Assembly: GCF_001881495.1 (NCBI RefSeq)
Contig: NZ_LUKY01000032.1
Span: 310,001-374,000 of the forward strand
Source of the DNA: Candidatus Rickettsiella isopodorum
Lineage (GTDB): Bacteria > Pseudomonadota > Gammaproteobacteria > Diplorickettsiales > Diplorickettsiaceae
Length of the DNA stretch: 64,000 nt
Direction of reading: 5' to 3'
Shown here in pieces: positions 19,014 to 30,820 of this stretch. How positions within the stretch are numbered: position 1 is the first letter of the stretch; the number at the start of each line of letters is the position of its first letter. Both the position numbers and the translations under genes were made by a program. The notes below the pieces were generated by a model. It was given only the letters and a program-made list of their open reading frames with translations. It ran no database searches and was not told the origin of the DNA.

Positions 19014-19469
19014 TTATTGCACGCCAGAATGTCCAAAGCCACCCACGCCGCGTTCGGTTTGCACAAATTCAGGAACCAATTCAAATTGTGTTCTAACGAC
19101 CGGTACAAACATTAGTTGAGCAATTCTATCTCCGGGCTGGATTGCAAACTCACTATGACCGCGATTCCAACACGAAATGAATAACTCGCCTTGGTAATCG
19201 GAATCAATGAGACCAATGAGATTTCCAAGTACAATACCATGCTTATGGCCAAGACCCGAACGCGGCAGGATCACAGCCGCTAAATTTGGCTGAGCAATAT
19301 AAATCGCTAAACCAGTGGATATTAGCTCGGTCTGGTTAGGCAATAATTGTATGGCCTGCTGAGTACACGCGCGCAAATCTAATCCTGCGGATCCCTCTGT
19401 GGCGTAGCTCGGCAATGGAAATTCCTCACCTAATCGGGAGTCCAAAATTTTTAATTGGATATTTTGCAT
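19014..19469 (-). CDS. dut: Deoxyuridine 5'-triphosphate nucleotidohydrolase (dUTPase)
   Basis: dUTPase hydrolyses dUTP to dUMP and pyrophosphate, limiting uracil in DNA and supplying the dTMP precursor. All five trimeric-dUTPase motifs are visible: [43 protein letters not shown] and the C-terminal [10 protein letters not shown] that closes over the active site. The second of two adjacent ATGs (19469) has AGGA 7 nt upstream. The resulting 151 residues match the E. coli enzyme. It stands as a single gene. Confidence 0.96.
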   Translation of the reverse strand: MQNIQLKILDSRLGEEFPLPSYATEGSAGLDLRACTQQAIQLLPNQTELISTGLAIYIAQPNLAAVILPRSGLGHKHGIVLGNLIGLIDSDYQGELFISCWNRGHSEFAIQPGDRIAQLMFVPVVRTQFELVPEFVQTERGVGGFGHSGVQ

Positions 19470-19637
19470 CATCAGATCCTATTAGAAATGGACTCTCATT
19501 ATAACCCAATCTAACTGTACAATTATTAAACGATTTTGTCGGGTGTAACTGGTATTTACCTCCCCCACTGCCTATACTTTTTATAAGAACGATAGATAAA
19601 TAGTCCAAAAATTATTTCATTTTCCATGGGGTAAAAT

Positions 19638-19877
19638 ATGAAAAAAATTAATTCATTCGCCTTAATAGGCGTTTTATTAGTCGGCCTAACAGCCTGTGAT
19701 ACGATGTCACCCGACCAAAGACGCGTGGCCGGAGGTTTAGGTGGTGCCGCAGTAGGTGGTCTATTAGGTAACACGATTGGTAGTGGCTCTGGTAGAACTG
19801 TAGCGACAATAGCCGGCGCAGGATTAGGTGCTGTAGCAGGAAGCCAATTAGCTGGCAGCTCAGGCAACCGCTACTAG
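19638..19877 (+). CDS. Small glycine-zipper outer-membrane lipoprotein
   Basis: The 79-residue precursor has a lipoprotein signal peptide with lipobox LTAC (Cys at about residue 20), so the mature protein starts CDTMSPDQRR. The rest is a glycine-zipper region (AGGLGGAAVGGLLGNTIG and AGAGLGAVAGSQLAG) like that of SlyB, OsmB and rickettsial 17-kDa antigen proteins, which form two small membrane-inserting helices. It is shorter than the 17-kDa antigen family and lacks its C-terminal domain, closest in size to OsmB. It probably sits in the outer membrane; function is not known. Confidence 0.85.
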   Translation: MKKINSFALIGVLLVGLTACDTMSPDQRRVAGGLGGAAVGGLLGNTIGSGSGRTVATIAGAGLGAVAGSQLAGSSGNRY

Positions 19878-19905
19878 AAGATAGAAGAATATATACTCAC
19901 CGTTA

Positions 19906-19967
19906 TTGGATTTTTGACAAGTACCTCGATTGAGTCTTGCATAGCAACACAGACAAAAATTCAAGTG
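19906..19967 (+). repeat. Dispersed repeat, family M, copy B
   Basis: Begins TTGGATTTTTGAC and ends AGCAACACAGACAAAAATTC followed by AAGTG. The terminal TTGGATTTTTG and the reverse complement of CAAAAATTCAA differ at one position, so the ends form an imperfect inverted repeat. The middle is shorter than in the copies at 26736 and 37465. Confidence 0.65.
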
Positions 19968-19991
19968 TGAGAATATAACTTACCTTCGGAT

Positions 19992-20041
19992 AGCCTAGAT
20001 ATACGCTCTGCATTCAAATGAGCGTTTGTCTAGGCTTTTTT
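19992..20041 (+). terminator. Rho-independent terminator downstream of the lipoprotein gene
   Basis: The stem AGCCTAGA/TCTAGGCT continues through a small symmetric internal loop into ACGCTC/GAGCGT and is followed by TTTTTTATA. It lies 115 nt after the lipoprotein stop codon, with a family M repeat in between. It may end the lipoprotein mRNA or a small RNA from the intergenic region. Confidence 0.85.
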
Positions 20042-20115
20042 ATACCGCTCTTTATTTCACTGAAAGCCTTAGATATCATTTTATATTGAGTCGATTTTTC
20101 TTTTAAATCACTCTC

Positions 20116-20152
20116 GCACTTGAAGATGCAAACTCGCACCTTGGGGTGGTGC
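20116..20152. repeat. Palindromic repeat, family P, copy 2 (one arm degenerate)
   Basis: The left arm GCACTTGAAGATGC is a perfect consensus arm. The right side, GCACCTTGGGGTGGTGC, is degraded. It lies about 60 bp upstream of smc, downstream of a family M copy. Confidence 0.45.
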
Positions 20153-20212
20153 TATGGGTATATTCTCTATAAATGCTATACTTTTTCCTATTAAATCGAT
20201 ATTAATACACTT

Positions 20213-23200
20213 ATGCGTCTAGAAAGTATCAAATTAGCAGGATTTAAGTCCTTTGTTGATCCCACTACCGTGGCTTTTCCGAGTAATCTTACCGCTATTG
20301 TAGGCCCCAACGGCTGTGGAAAATCGAATATTATCGATGCCATACGCTGGGTTATGGGCGAAAGCTCTGCCAAACAACTACGAGGTCAATCACTCGATGA
20401 TGTGATATTTAACGGCTGCCATACCCGAAAACCACTAGGCAAGGCATCGATTGAACTCAATTTTGATAACTCTGATGCAAGTCTAGGAGGTCAATACAAT
20501 AGCTATACGCAAATTTCGATTCGACGTGAAATCACGCGAGAAGGCCAATCGATCTATTCTCTTAATGGAACCCGTTGCCGTAGACGTGATATCCGAGATA
20601 TTTTCTTAGGTACGGGTCTAGGTCCACGTAGTTATGCCATTATTGAACAAGGTATGATTTCTCGCATTGTGGAAGCTAAACCTGAAGAGCTGCGTGCTTA
20701 TATTGAAGAAGCGGCTGGCATCTCAAAATATAAAGAACGACGTCGTGAAACCGAGTTACGTTTGGAACATACACAGGAAAATTTAAATCGTTTAAATGAC
20801 GTAAGAGAAGAACTTAGCAAACAACTTAAGCATTTACAGCGTCAAGCCAACGCCGCGGAACGCTACAAATCACTTAAAGAAGAAGAACGTTTCCTAAAAG
20901 CTCAATTACAAACTCTTCGTTATCAAACATTTCAGGAACAACTACACACTCAATTAAATGAAATACAATCGGTTGAAGAACAACTACATGCCTCTCAACT
21001 TGAACAACAGCATTTATCCGCACAGGTAATAGCCGATCGTATTGAGCAAACTCAAGCACGACTAAATTTTAGTAACTTTCAAACTGAATATTATGAACTC
21101 GGCAATGAAGTAACCCGTTTAGAAGAAAATTTACGCACACAAACAACACAACTTCAGCAAAATCAACTCGAGCTAGCCGACTTAACCAAAAAGAAAGCGG
21201 TTCTTGAAGAACAATGCCAATCCAGCGAAGCAAATCAGATTCAGATTAATCAAAGACTTAATGAACTCCAGAAAAAACAAACTGAACTTCAGGTAGCCAC
21301 TGAACAAAGCCTAGTTTCATTAAAACAAGCGGAGAAAAATTATGCCGGATGGCAAACCCAATGGGAAACCATCCAAACCTCTTTTATTGAACTAAAACAA
21401 CAGCACCATAGTGTTACAACACAAAACCACTTTGATCAACAGCAATCTCACACATTAAACCTACGTATTGACCGCTTGCAACATGAGCATGATGAACAAA
21501 CTAACATTTTGAATCCTCAGAATAAACAATCTGAAAATTTAAACGAAATTTTAGCCTCGATTGAAGCAAAATATACACACTGTAAAACTCAACAAGAACA
21601 GATAACTCAACGAATTCTTGAACAACGTACTCTTTTACAGCAAAACACTAAAGAATTGGATCAATTAAAAAGTCACTTACAAATGACGCAAGGAGAATAC
21701 GCCTCACTCATGGCCTTGCAACAAGAAGCCTTAGGTAAACGCGAACATACCTTATTGGAATGGTTTAAAAAACATCATTTAACCGAACAACCTCGACTAG
21801 TACAGCTATTACAAGTAGAAACCGGCTGGGAGCGGGCAATAGAAGTCGCTTTGAACCAACATATCCAAGCGGTATGTTTTACCGACCGAGATTCTTTAGA
21901 TGATTTCTTAAATTCTCCCCCGCCGAATACGGTTAGTTTAATGACAAAGTCGATACCCTGTGAATATTTTGCTGCGACTTTTCAGAATCAGTTAACACTA
22001 GCGCCTATTAGTAGCAAGTTTACAGCGCCATGGCCACTTGAACACTTGCTCGCAGGAGTCTATGTAGCCGAGAACGTAACAGAAGCGATGGAACATACCA
22101 AGCAATTAAAAAGTTATGAATCTATCATCACACGTGAAGGAATTTGTTTGGGTAATCATTGGATTCGTTTAACGGGTGGTGATGATCATAAAGCAGGCTT
22201 ATTACAACGAGAACGTGAAATAACTCAGCTACAAAAAGTGCAACAAGACATTCAAGAACAGCTTGATAAGAAACAAATAGACTATCAGCATATTCAAACC
22301 CAATTAAAAGAACTGGAAGATACGCAAGCAAAACAACAGAAACAATCCACTGAATTAATTGCTCAACAAGCGGATTTAAGTGCACGCCAAAAAGTCCAAC
22401 ACGCTCGAGTATTTCAAGCGAAACAACGTCTTACAGCAATACAACAAGAATTGCAAGAAACTAAACAACACTATGCAACGATACAGGAAAAATTACAGCA
22501 AGCCTGCGAAGAGCAAAAAATAGCACATACTCAACTGCAAGAAATAGAAAAACAAAGGCTAACTCACTTAAAAGATAAAGCTACCTTGCAAAACCAACTC
22601 AATGAGTCGGCACGTGTCACTAAAGACTATGAAGCAGAACTTCATCAACATGAGTTACGTTTACAAGCGATGCATCATCAACTAAAAACCGAACTTGCCA
22701 CTTTAGCTAACGTAAAACAGCAGTATAGGCAATTAGAACAACGTCTTAATCAATTGCATGAATTGATCGACGTTGCTGAAAATCCGATAAACTCACTTCA
22801 GGAACAACTCAATCTACAAATCGATAAAAAAAATAAACTGGGTTTACAACTTAAAGAACATCAAACAAAGTTAGAAATCATTGATAAAAAAATTAAAGAC
22901 ACCGAAACTCAATCACAAGCACTGGAAGCTCATCTTAATTTAGATCGAGATTCTTTAGAACAACAACGATTACTTTCACAAGAATTACGTATACGGGCTA
23001 AGACCTTAGAAGAACAATTGCAAGAACAGGGTTATGAACTGGAAAAACTTTTATCAGAAATTCCTTCTGGACAGATTGATATCACTGAACGTGAAACGCA
23101 ACTGACTCAATTAACTCAGCGTATTGAACAGATGGGGGCAGTAAATCTCGCTGCTTTGGAAGAACAACAGATAGTTTCAGAGCGTGAAAAATATCTAGAA

Positions 23201-23746
23201 GCCCAATATAAAGATTTAACCGAAGCCTTAGAAATGTTACAAACGGCTATTCAGAAAATGGATAAAGAAACGCGTAACCGGTTTAAAGAAACCTTCGATA
23301 AAGTCAATCAGAACTTCATTACTTTATTTCCAAGGCTATTTTCAGGCGGTGTCGCTTCATTACAACTCCAAGATCCCGACTTACTGAGTAGTGGTATTTG
23401 CATCATGGCGCAACCACCAGGAAAACGAAATAGCACCATACACTTGCTTTCAGGGGGAGAAAAAGCCTTGACGGCAACTGCTTTAGTTTTTTCATTTTTT
23501 CAGTTAAATCCTGCTCCTTTTTGCCTATTAGATGAAGTGGATGCGCCATTAGATGATACGAATGTTCTAAGGTTTTGTAAGTTAGTGAAAGAGATGTCGA
23601 ATGAAGTGCAATTTATCTTTATTAGCCATAATAAAGTGGCAATTGAAATGGCCCATCACTTGACAGGAGTCACTATGCATGAACCGGGTGTTTCGCGCCT
23701 GGTCGCTGTCGATCTAGAAAAAGCCATAGCCATTGCTACTGCTTAA
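20213..23746 (+). CDS. smc: Chromosome segregation protein SMC
   Basis: SMC is the core ATPase of the bacterial condensin that organises and segregates the chromosome. The 1177-residue protein has the N-terminal Walker A GPNGCGKSNIIDAIRW, long coiled coils (about 165-500 and 680-1000), a hinge (about 515-640), and the C-terminal signature LSGGEKALTATALVF with Walker B FCLLDEVDAPLDD. The coiled coils are unusually glutamine-rich. In gammaproteobacteria outside the enterics, smc replaces mukB and lies directly upstream of zipA-ligA, as here. Confidence 0.97.
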   Translation: MRLESIKLAGFKSFVDPTTVAFPSNLTAIVGPNGCGKSNIIDAIRWVMGESSAKQLRGQSLDDVIFNGCHTRKPLGKASIELNFDNSDASLGGQYNSYTQISIRREITREGQSIYSLNGTRCRRRDIRDIFLGTGLGPRSYAIIEQGMISRIVEAKPEELRAYIEEAAGISKYKERRRETELRLEHTQENLNRLNDVREELSKQLKHLQRQANAAERYKSLKEEERFLKAQLQTLRYQTFQEQLHTQLNEIQSVEEQLHASQLEQQHLSAQVIADRIEQTQARLNFSNFQTEYYELGNEVTRLEENLRTQTTQLQQNQLELADLTKKKAVLEEQCQSSEANQIQINQRLNELQKKQTELQVATEQSLVSLKQAEKNYAGWQTQWETIQTSFIELKQQHHSVTTQNHFDQQQSHTLNLRIDRLQHEHDEQTNILNPQNKQSENLNEILASIEAKYTHCKTQQEQITQRILEQRTLLQQNTKELDQLKSHLQMTQGEYASLMALQQEALGKREHTLLEWFKKHHLTEQPRLVQLLQVETGWERAIEVALNQHIQAVCFTDRDSLDDFLNSPPPNTVSLMTKSIPCEYFAATFQNQLTLAPISSKFTAPWPLEHLLAGVYVAENVTEAMEHTKQLKSYESIITREGICLGNHWIRLTGGDDHKAGLLQREREITQLQKVQQDIQEQLDKKQIDYQHIQTQLKELEDTQAKQQKQSTELIAQQADLSARQKVQHARVFQAKQRLTAIQQELQETKQHYATIQEKLQQACEEQKIAHTQLQEIEKQRLTHLKDKATLQNQLNESARVTKDYEAELHQHELRLQAMHHQLKTELATLANVKQQYRQLEQRLNQLHELIDVAENPINSLQEQLNLQIDKKNKLGLQLKEHQTKLEIIDKKIKDTETQSQALEAHLNLDRDSLEQQRLLSQELRIRAKTLEEQLQEQGYELEKLLSEIPSGQIDITERETQLTQLTQRIEQMGAVNLAALEEQQIVSEREKYLEAQYKDLTEALEMLQTAIQKMDKETRNRFKETFDKVNQNFITLFPRLFSGGVASLQLQDPDLLSSGICIMAQPPGKRNSTIHLLSGGEKALTATALVFSFFQLNPAPFCLLDEVDAPLDDTNVLRFCKLVKEMSNEVQFIFISHNKVAIEMAHHLTGVTMHEPGVSRLVAVDLEKAIAIATA

Positions 23747-23833
23747 GCCTACAATGAACCGGTTACTTTTCTTCCTATGCGAGTGGTATATTTTTAGTTT
23801 TATTTCTTCGTATGATACGATGGAGAGCCAGAC

Positions 23834-23907
23834 ATGGAAACTTTAATAGCTCAAACGTTTTCTTTCTTTAGTAAAAAACATTATTTCTTTCAAGAGGTAT
23901 CGATGTG

Positions 23908-23908
<1 letters not shown>
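23834..23908 (+). CDS. Possible 24-residue leader ORF coupled to zipA
   Basis: An ATG preceded by GGAG (8 nt spacing) opens a 24-codon frame, METLIAQTFSFFSKKH and eight more residues. Its TGA overlaps the zipA ATG as TGATG. The peptide is hydrophobic and aromatic with two lysines. The ribosome-binding site and the stop-start overlap are the only evidence; a peptide of this size could be chance. Confidence 0.35.
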
Positions 23909-26581
<2,673 letters not shown>

Positions 26582-26617
26582 AATTACCTTTTTGGTAATA
26601 AAAACTAACACATACTT

Positions 26618-26711
26618 GCACATCAAGAGGCTAACAGGCATCTTGCTATGCAATCATCTCGCAGCGAAGATACCGTTCGCTATGAATTGAAAGATACGCA
26701 TCTTTAAGTGC
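26618..26711. repeat. Palindromic repeat, family P, copy 3 (arms split)
   Basis: GCACATCAAGAG at 26618 and GCATCTTTAAGTGC at 26698-26711 are degenerate left and right arms of family P, here separated by about 70 nt instead of about 8 nt. They stand immediately before a family M copy. Confidence 0.4.
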
Positions 26712-26735
26712 AAACTTAATAGATACTCACAGCAA

Positions 26736-26837
26736 TTGGATTTTTGGCAGGGTGCCGCGAAAACGGAGCAACCGGCGTGTATAGAACATACATGAGGATT
26801 GCGAGTTGAACGGCAACACAGTCAAAAATTTCAAGTG
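26736..26837 (+). repeat. Dispersed repeat, family M, copy C (full length)
   Basis: The longest copy, about 102 nt, starts TTGGATTTTTGGCAGGGTGC and ends GGCAACACAGTCAAAAATTT followed by CAAGTG. It shares with copy D the internal block ACATGAGGATTGCGAGTTGA (copy D: CTATGTGGATTACAAGTTGA). It fills most of the gap between ligA and the response-regulator gene. Confidence 0.7.
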
Positions 26838-26875
26838 CAAAGAGTAATAAAATAATAACAATAATGAGGCAAATT

Positions 26876-27547
26876 ATGCGCATTCTATTAGTGGAAGATG
26901 ATGGGGCATTAGGTGATGGGATTCACAAAGGTCTAAAACAATATGGCTATACGGTGGATTGGCTCACTGATGGCCGGACCGCCTTAAGTTCTATCAAAAC
27001 AGAAACATTTGATGTCATCCTACTTGATTTAAATTTACCAGGCCTACCTGGATTAAGTGTCCTCCGTGAGATGCGCGCAGCAGGTATTACGATGCCTGTA
27101 CTCATCTTAACAGCACGTCATGCCATCGAAGATAGAATAAAGGGATTAGACAGTGGTGCTGATGATTACTTAACTAAGCCTTTTGACTTAGATGAACTCT
27201 CTGCCAGAATCCGCGCTTTACAACGACGTTTTTCCAGCAATCGTGCCGCTCCTCTATTGACATACCGGGATATCGAATTAGATCCCAGCTCATTTACCGT
27301 TACGCTCAAAGGGCTTGCTATTAGTCTGTCTCGTCGTGAATTTAGTTTACTGCAAAAATTATTAGAAAATGCCGGTCACGTTGTTTCGCGCGACTCACTT
27401 AATCAATGCCTCTATGGCTGGGGTGATGAAATTGATAGCAATACACTCGAAGTCCATGTCCATAATTTACGAAAGAAATTAGTAGATACGCACTTTATTC
27501 GAACAATACGCGGCGTGGGTTATATGGCAGAGAAGGAAAATAATTAA
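26876..27547 (+). CDS. OmpR-family response regulator, PmrA/QseB type
   Basis: This DNA-binding response regulator (223 residues) has a receiver domain with the acidic pocket LLVEDDG, the phospho-acceptor Asp in VILLDLNLPG (about residue 51), the Lys in LTKPFDLDEL, and a winged-helix domain ending EVHVHNLRKKLV and IRTIRGVGYM. The overall pattern is very close to the PmrA/QseB subgroup, which includes Legionella and Coxiella PmrA, regulators of Dot/Icm effector genes. The ATG at 26876 has GAGG 7 nt upstream and is favoured over 26864. Its stop overlaps the kinase start (TAATG). The regulon here is inferred, not seen. Confidence 0.9.
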   Translation: MRILLVEDDGALGDGIHKGLKQYGYTVDWLTDGRTALSSIKTETFDVILLDLNLPGLPGLSVLREMRAAGITMPVLILTARHAIEDRIKGLDSGADDYLTKPFDLDELSARIRALQRRFSSNRAAPLLTYRDIELDPSSFTVTLKGLAISLSRREFSLLQKLLENAGHVVSRDSLNQCLYGWGDEIDSNTLEVHVHNLRKKLVDTHFIRTIRGVGYMAEKENN

Positions 27548-28986
27548 TGTTTACTATTTTTTCGATTAGACGGTTCTTATTGTTTAATCTATTAAGCACG
27601 GTTATCGCTACTATCATCATCACTGCTCTCGGCAATTATTATATAGACTGCCAAGCTATTAATGTGAGTTTAGATAATTTATTGGTGGAAACTGGCTCAC
27701 TCCTTAAAACTATTACGAATAATCCACGTTTCTTAACGCCCGAAACACTTAGAGTCATTCAATCACAACTCAATATAGGGATAGGGAATACTCCTAAAAA
27801 AAACTTTTCTTCCAGCCCTCATTTAAATATCACTCCTATCACTCAAAAACGGTTACGTTATAAATTTCAATTGTGGGATGGCGACGGTAAGCTGTTATTA
27901 AGTTCAGAAAAAACACCCGCTGCACCACTCATCAGTAAACCGGGGCTCAGCGATAAAATTATCGATGGACAAAAATGGCGTACTTTTACCATTTATGACA
28001 CTAAACGCGGCGTCATCTTGGTCTTAGCAGAACAATACGCAGCGCGTTATACCATGATTCATAACATGTTAGTGAGTGATACTTATCTCACACTATTAAT
28101 TTATCCTTTATCAGGAATCTTTATTTGGTTAATTATTGGTAGCGGATTAAAGAGTATTCGTTTTTTTGCTAAAGAAATGGCGGAAAGAGCGGCTGATCAT
28201 TTAGATCCCGTTGATCTCAATGAAGTTCCTGTAGAAATAAGCCCTTTGGTAGATGAGCTGAATAAACTTTTTTCACGTTTACAACAAGCTTTTGAACGTG
28301 AACAACGTTTTGCCGCTGATGCCGCTCACGAATTACATACGCCTCTCGCTGCTCTAAAAACCCAAGCACAAGTAGCACTTAAAACGACCGATCCACAAGA
28401 ATGTTACTTGCATTTAAAACAAGTGATTGCGAGCGTCGATCGCTGTACACATGTCATTCAACAATTACTGACATTATGTCGCTTAAGTCCTGAAACCATC
28501 ATGCCAGAACACTTTACACAAGTAAATTTATCACGCATAGCTGCCGAAGTCATTGCACAACTAGCACCCCAAGCTATCCTTAAACAGATCGAAATCGAAT
28601 TAATCGCAAAAGATTCTGATTATAAGCTATTAGGTAATACTACTGGCTTGCATGTATTAATTCGTAATCTAGTCGATAATGCTATTCGTTATACACCCAC
28701 AGGGGGAATTATTAAGGTACTTCTCCTTAATACCTCTGATTCCATTATCTTACAAGTAATCGATAATGGGCCTGGGATTCCTAATAAATTACGCGCGCGA
28801 GTATTTGAGCGTTTTTTCCGTATCTTAGGAACAAATGCACAAGGCAGCGGTTTAGGGCTTGCTATCGTAGAACAAATTGCAAAACTACATAAAGGTTCGA
28901 TAGCTTTAGATACGCCCTCAGAGGGCACCGGACTACAAATTGAAGTTCGCTTTCCAAAAAATCAGTATCGTTTTTTAAAAATCTAA
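27547..28986 (+). CDS. Sensor histidine kinase, PmrB/QseC type
   Basis: This inner-membrane sensor (479 residues) has two transmembrane segments (about 9-31 and 177-200) enclosing a periplasmic sensor domain, a HAMP-like linker, the H-box ADAAHELHTPLAALKTQ (phospho-His about residue 262), and a HATPase domain with N-box NLVDNAIRYTP, G1 DNGPGIP and G2 GSGLGLAIV. It is translationally coupled to the response regulator upstream. The signal sensed is not readable; family members respond to cationic peptides, low pH or metals. Confidence 0.9.
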   Translation: MFTIFSIRRFLLFNLLSTVIATIIITALGNYYIDCQAINVSLDNLLVETGSLLKTITNNPRFLTPETLRVIQSQLNIGIGNTPKKNFSSSPHLNITPITQKRLRYKFQLWDGDGKLLLSSEKTPAAPLISKPGLSDKIIDGQKWRTFTIYDTKRGVILVLAEQYAARYTMIHNMLVSDTYLTLLIYPLSGIFIWLIIGSGLKSIRFFAKEMAERAADHLDPVDLNEVPVEISPLVDELNKLFSRLQQAFEREQRFAADAAHELHTPLAALKTQAQVALKTTDPQECYLHLKQVIASVDRCTHVIQQLLTLCRLSPETIMPEHFTQVNLSRIAAEVIAQLAPQAILKQIEIELIAKDSDYKLLGNTTGLHVLIRNLVDNAIRYTPTGGIIKVLLLNTSDSIILQVIDNGPGIPNKLRARVFERFFRILGTNAQGSGLGLAIVEQIAKLHKGSIALDTPSEGTGLQIEVRFPKNQYRFLKI

Positions 28987-29001
28987 TATCACTTCATAAT
29001 A

Positions 29002-29026
29002 TAGGCATTGCTACTCACAATGCCTA
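29002..29026. terminator. Possible bidirectional terminator between convergent genes
   Basis: TAGGCATTG and CAATGCCTA form a perfect 9-bp stem around a 7-nt loop between the kinase stop and the convergent unknown gene. No U-tract follows on either strand, so terminator function is uncertain. Confidence 0.4.
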
Positions 29027-29033
29027 ATACCTA

Positions 29034-30689
29034 TTAATTCATTAAAACTTGTTGATAAGAATTCAACACTCTTCCTGTATTTTCTTGATTATTAATTGGG
29101 CTGCTCCAAAATAACGGCCGCGGATAAGTTGATAGCGCAGGCTGATATAAATTAGACTCCGCTTCATCTGAAATACCACTGTCTGATTGACTATCCATGG
29201 TTGTTATAAACGCCTCATCTTTATTTAAGTCTTCTTCTTGTTCTAATTGATCCCGATTCGAAGTGACAGAAATATCAGATGAATCATCCTCCCAATCAGT
29301 ATCCCAAGCATCTTCCTCTTCGTCAGAATCATACTGGCAAGGATAAATATTCTCTGCTATTTCTTTTTTTAATGCGGTTTTTAGCATTAAAACTTCCGTT
29401 AAAATAAACTGACTTAATTTAGTTAAGTCAGTTTCTAATAGCTTAGGTTCCATTTTTTTTGCGTAAATTTCTAGCTCTGCTGCAACATTTTGAAGTTTAT
29501 CTAATGTCAAATATAAATGGGTACATTCTGAGTTGGAAAATGCTTGATTAGTCGTATGAAAAAATAAACTTCTATTAATATAAAAAATAGTTTCTAACTT
29601 ATTTAAAATTTGATAAAAATTAGAATCGTTTCCATAACAACGATCAACTTGTTTATCTAAATTTTTCCTAAAGCCTTCATAACAAAATTGCATCTTATAA
29701 ATTGATAAGCTTAACAACTGTTTAAATTCGGAAGTTAATTGATTTAAATTTTTATTTTGCAAGTTAACTTTCTCATTAAATTCATATTGAAGTTTAAATC
29801 GTTGTCTAATCCCTTCAATTAGATTGTAGATACCTCCTATTCTAACTGCATTTTTGTGAATAGATGTGTTTTTGATAAATTCTTTTATTTCACCAATTTT
29901 CTCTTCAAATAAAGAAAATTTTTTATCAAAAACAAATGCTTTAAGCTTAGTCAACTCTTTGGATAACTTAATTTTTTCATCTGATACTATGAGCAATTTA
30001 ATTCTATAACTTAAATAGTTAAGTAGTGAATCTATATCTGAACACTCCTTACTGAGATCAGAAGCAGTTCCACTATATAATTTCTTCTTATACGATGAAC
30101 TCCACTCTTCAAGTAATTTATATTCATTAATAGGGGTATAAATTAAAGAGGAAACTTTATTTTCGAGAAATTTTTCTACCATAAAAGGCAGTGCCTTATA
30201 GGTTTCCATTTCTAAATTAACATCTAATAAATCATTTTCAGTATTTGCTATACGATGTTTTATATTTCTCAAAGCTTCCAATATTTTTTTCGCATCGGCT
30301 AAATTTCTAAGCTTGGGTTTAGGTTTAATAATCCAAGAAATAAACATTTGCAACCAACGCACCACTCGCCAATTTGATTTCACTGTTAATTTTGATTCAA
30401 GATATTCCGGAAAAAATCGAACAAATAAATCAGAATGACTAGTATTTTTAATCGTTAATAAAATTAAATTATATAAAGCATCTTTTTGCACTTCATTTCT
30501 ATAAATATTTTCTTTATTAAAATTTTTAAAATAATTCTCAAGAATTTTTTTATCTAATTTATTTATTTCATTAAAAAAAATAATGACTGCATTACTAAGC
30601 AACAACTTATAGTCAACATCATTTTTTGAAATACAATTTAATTTATTTTTATATTCCTGTAATAATTTATTATATTTTTTTACATTCAT
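29034..30689 (-). CDS. Unknown coiled-coil protein with acidic C-terminal tail (551 aa), effector-like
   Basis: This protein is lysine/asparagine-rich and helical throughout (about residues 1-430), with heptad-like stretches but no signal peptide. A short basic/tryptophan-containing hydrophobic patch lies at about 105-120. From about 440 the sequence turns strongly acidic and serine-rich (DSDEEEDAWDTDWEDDSS, then repeats of DSQSDSG-like residues), followed by a proline-containing tail. Base composition is much more AT-rich than in fadD downstream. AGAGGT lies 4 nt before the ATG. Long coiled coils with disordered acidic tails are common among Legionellales effectors, but no homology is recognised, so function is unknown. 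Confidence 0.65.
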   Translation of the reverse strand: MNVKKYNKLLQEYKNKLNCISKNDVDYKLLLSNAVIIFFNEINKLDKKILENYFKNFNKENIYRNEVQKDALYNLILLTIKNTSHSDLFVRFFPEYLESKLTVKSNWRVVRWLQMFISWIIKPKPKLRNLADAKKILEALRNIKHRIANTENDLLDVNLEMETYKALPFMVEKFLENKVSSLIYTPINEYKLLEEWSSSYKKKLYSGTASDLSKECSDIDSLLNYLSYRIKLLIVSDEKIKLSKELTKLKAFVFDKKFSLFEEKIGEIKEFIKNTSIHKNAVRIGGIYNLIEGIRQRFKLQYEFNEKVNLQNKNLNQLTSEFKQLLSLSIYKMQFCYEGFRKNLDKQVDRCYGNDSNFYQILNKLETIFYINRSLFFHTTNQAFSNSECTHLYLTLDKLQNVAAELEIYAKKMEPKLLETDLTKLSQFILTEVLMLKTALKKEIAENIYPCQYDSDEEEDAWDTDWEDDSSDISVTSNRDQLEQEEDLNKDEAFITTMDSQSDSGISDEAESNLYQPALSTYPRPLFWSSPINNQENTGRVLNSYQQVLMN

Positions 30690-30820
30690 AAATACCTCTT
30701 TTTTTATTTTTTTTATGGGTATTATTTTTAGTGAATGATAGGCTACTTTTATTAAATGAAATTGTCAATTAAATTAATTTTTTAAAAATTAATACTTAAT
30801 ATTTCTTTATTTAAAAAATT

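Noticed and set aside
26583-26599. ATTACC/GGTAAT hairpin after ligA as a terminator.
   Set aside because: The stem is only 6 bp, AT-rich, and is followed by A residues, not by a U-tract, on the coding strand.
29150-29220. A DSG-type phosphodegron in the acidic tail of the 551-residue protein (SDSGISDEAES).
   Set aside because: The spacing of the second Ser does not match the DSGxxS consensus, and such strings are common in acidic serine-rich tails.
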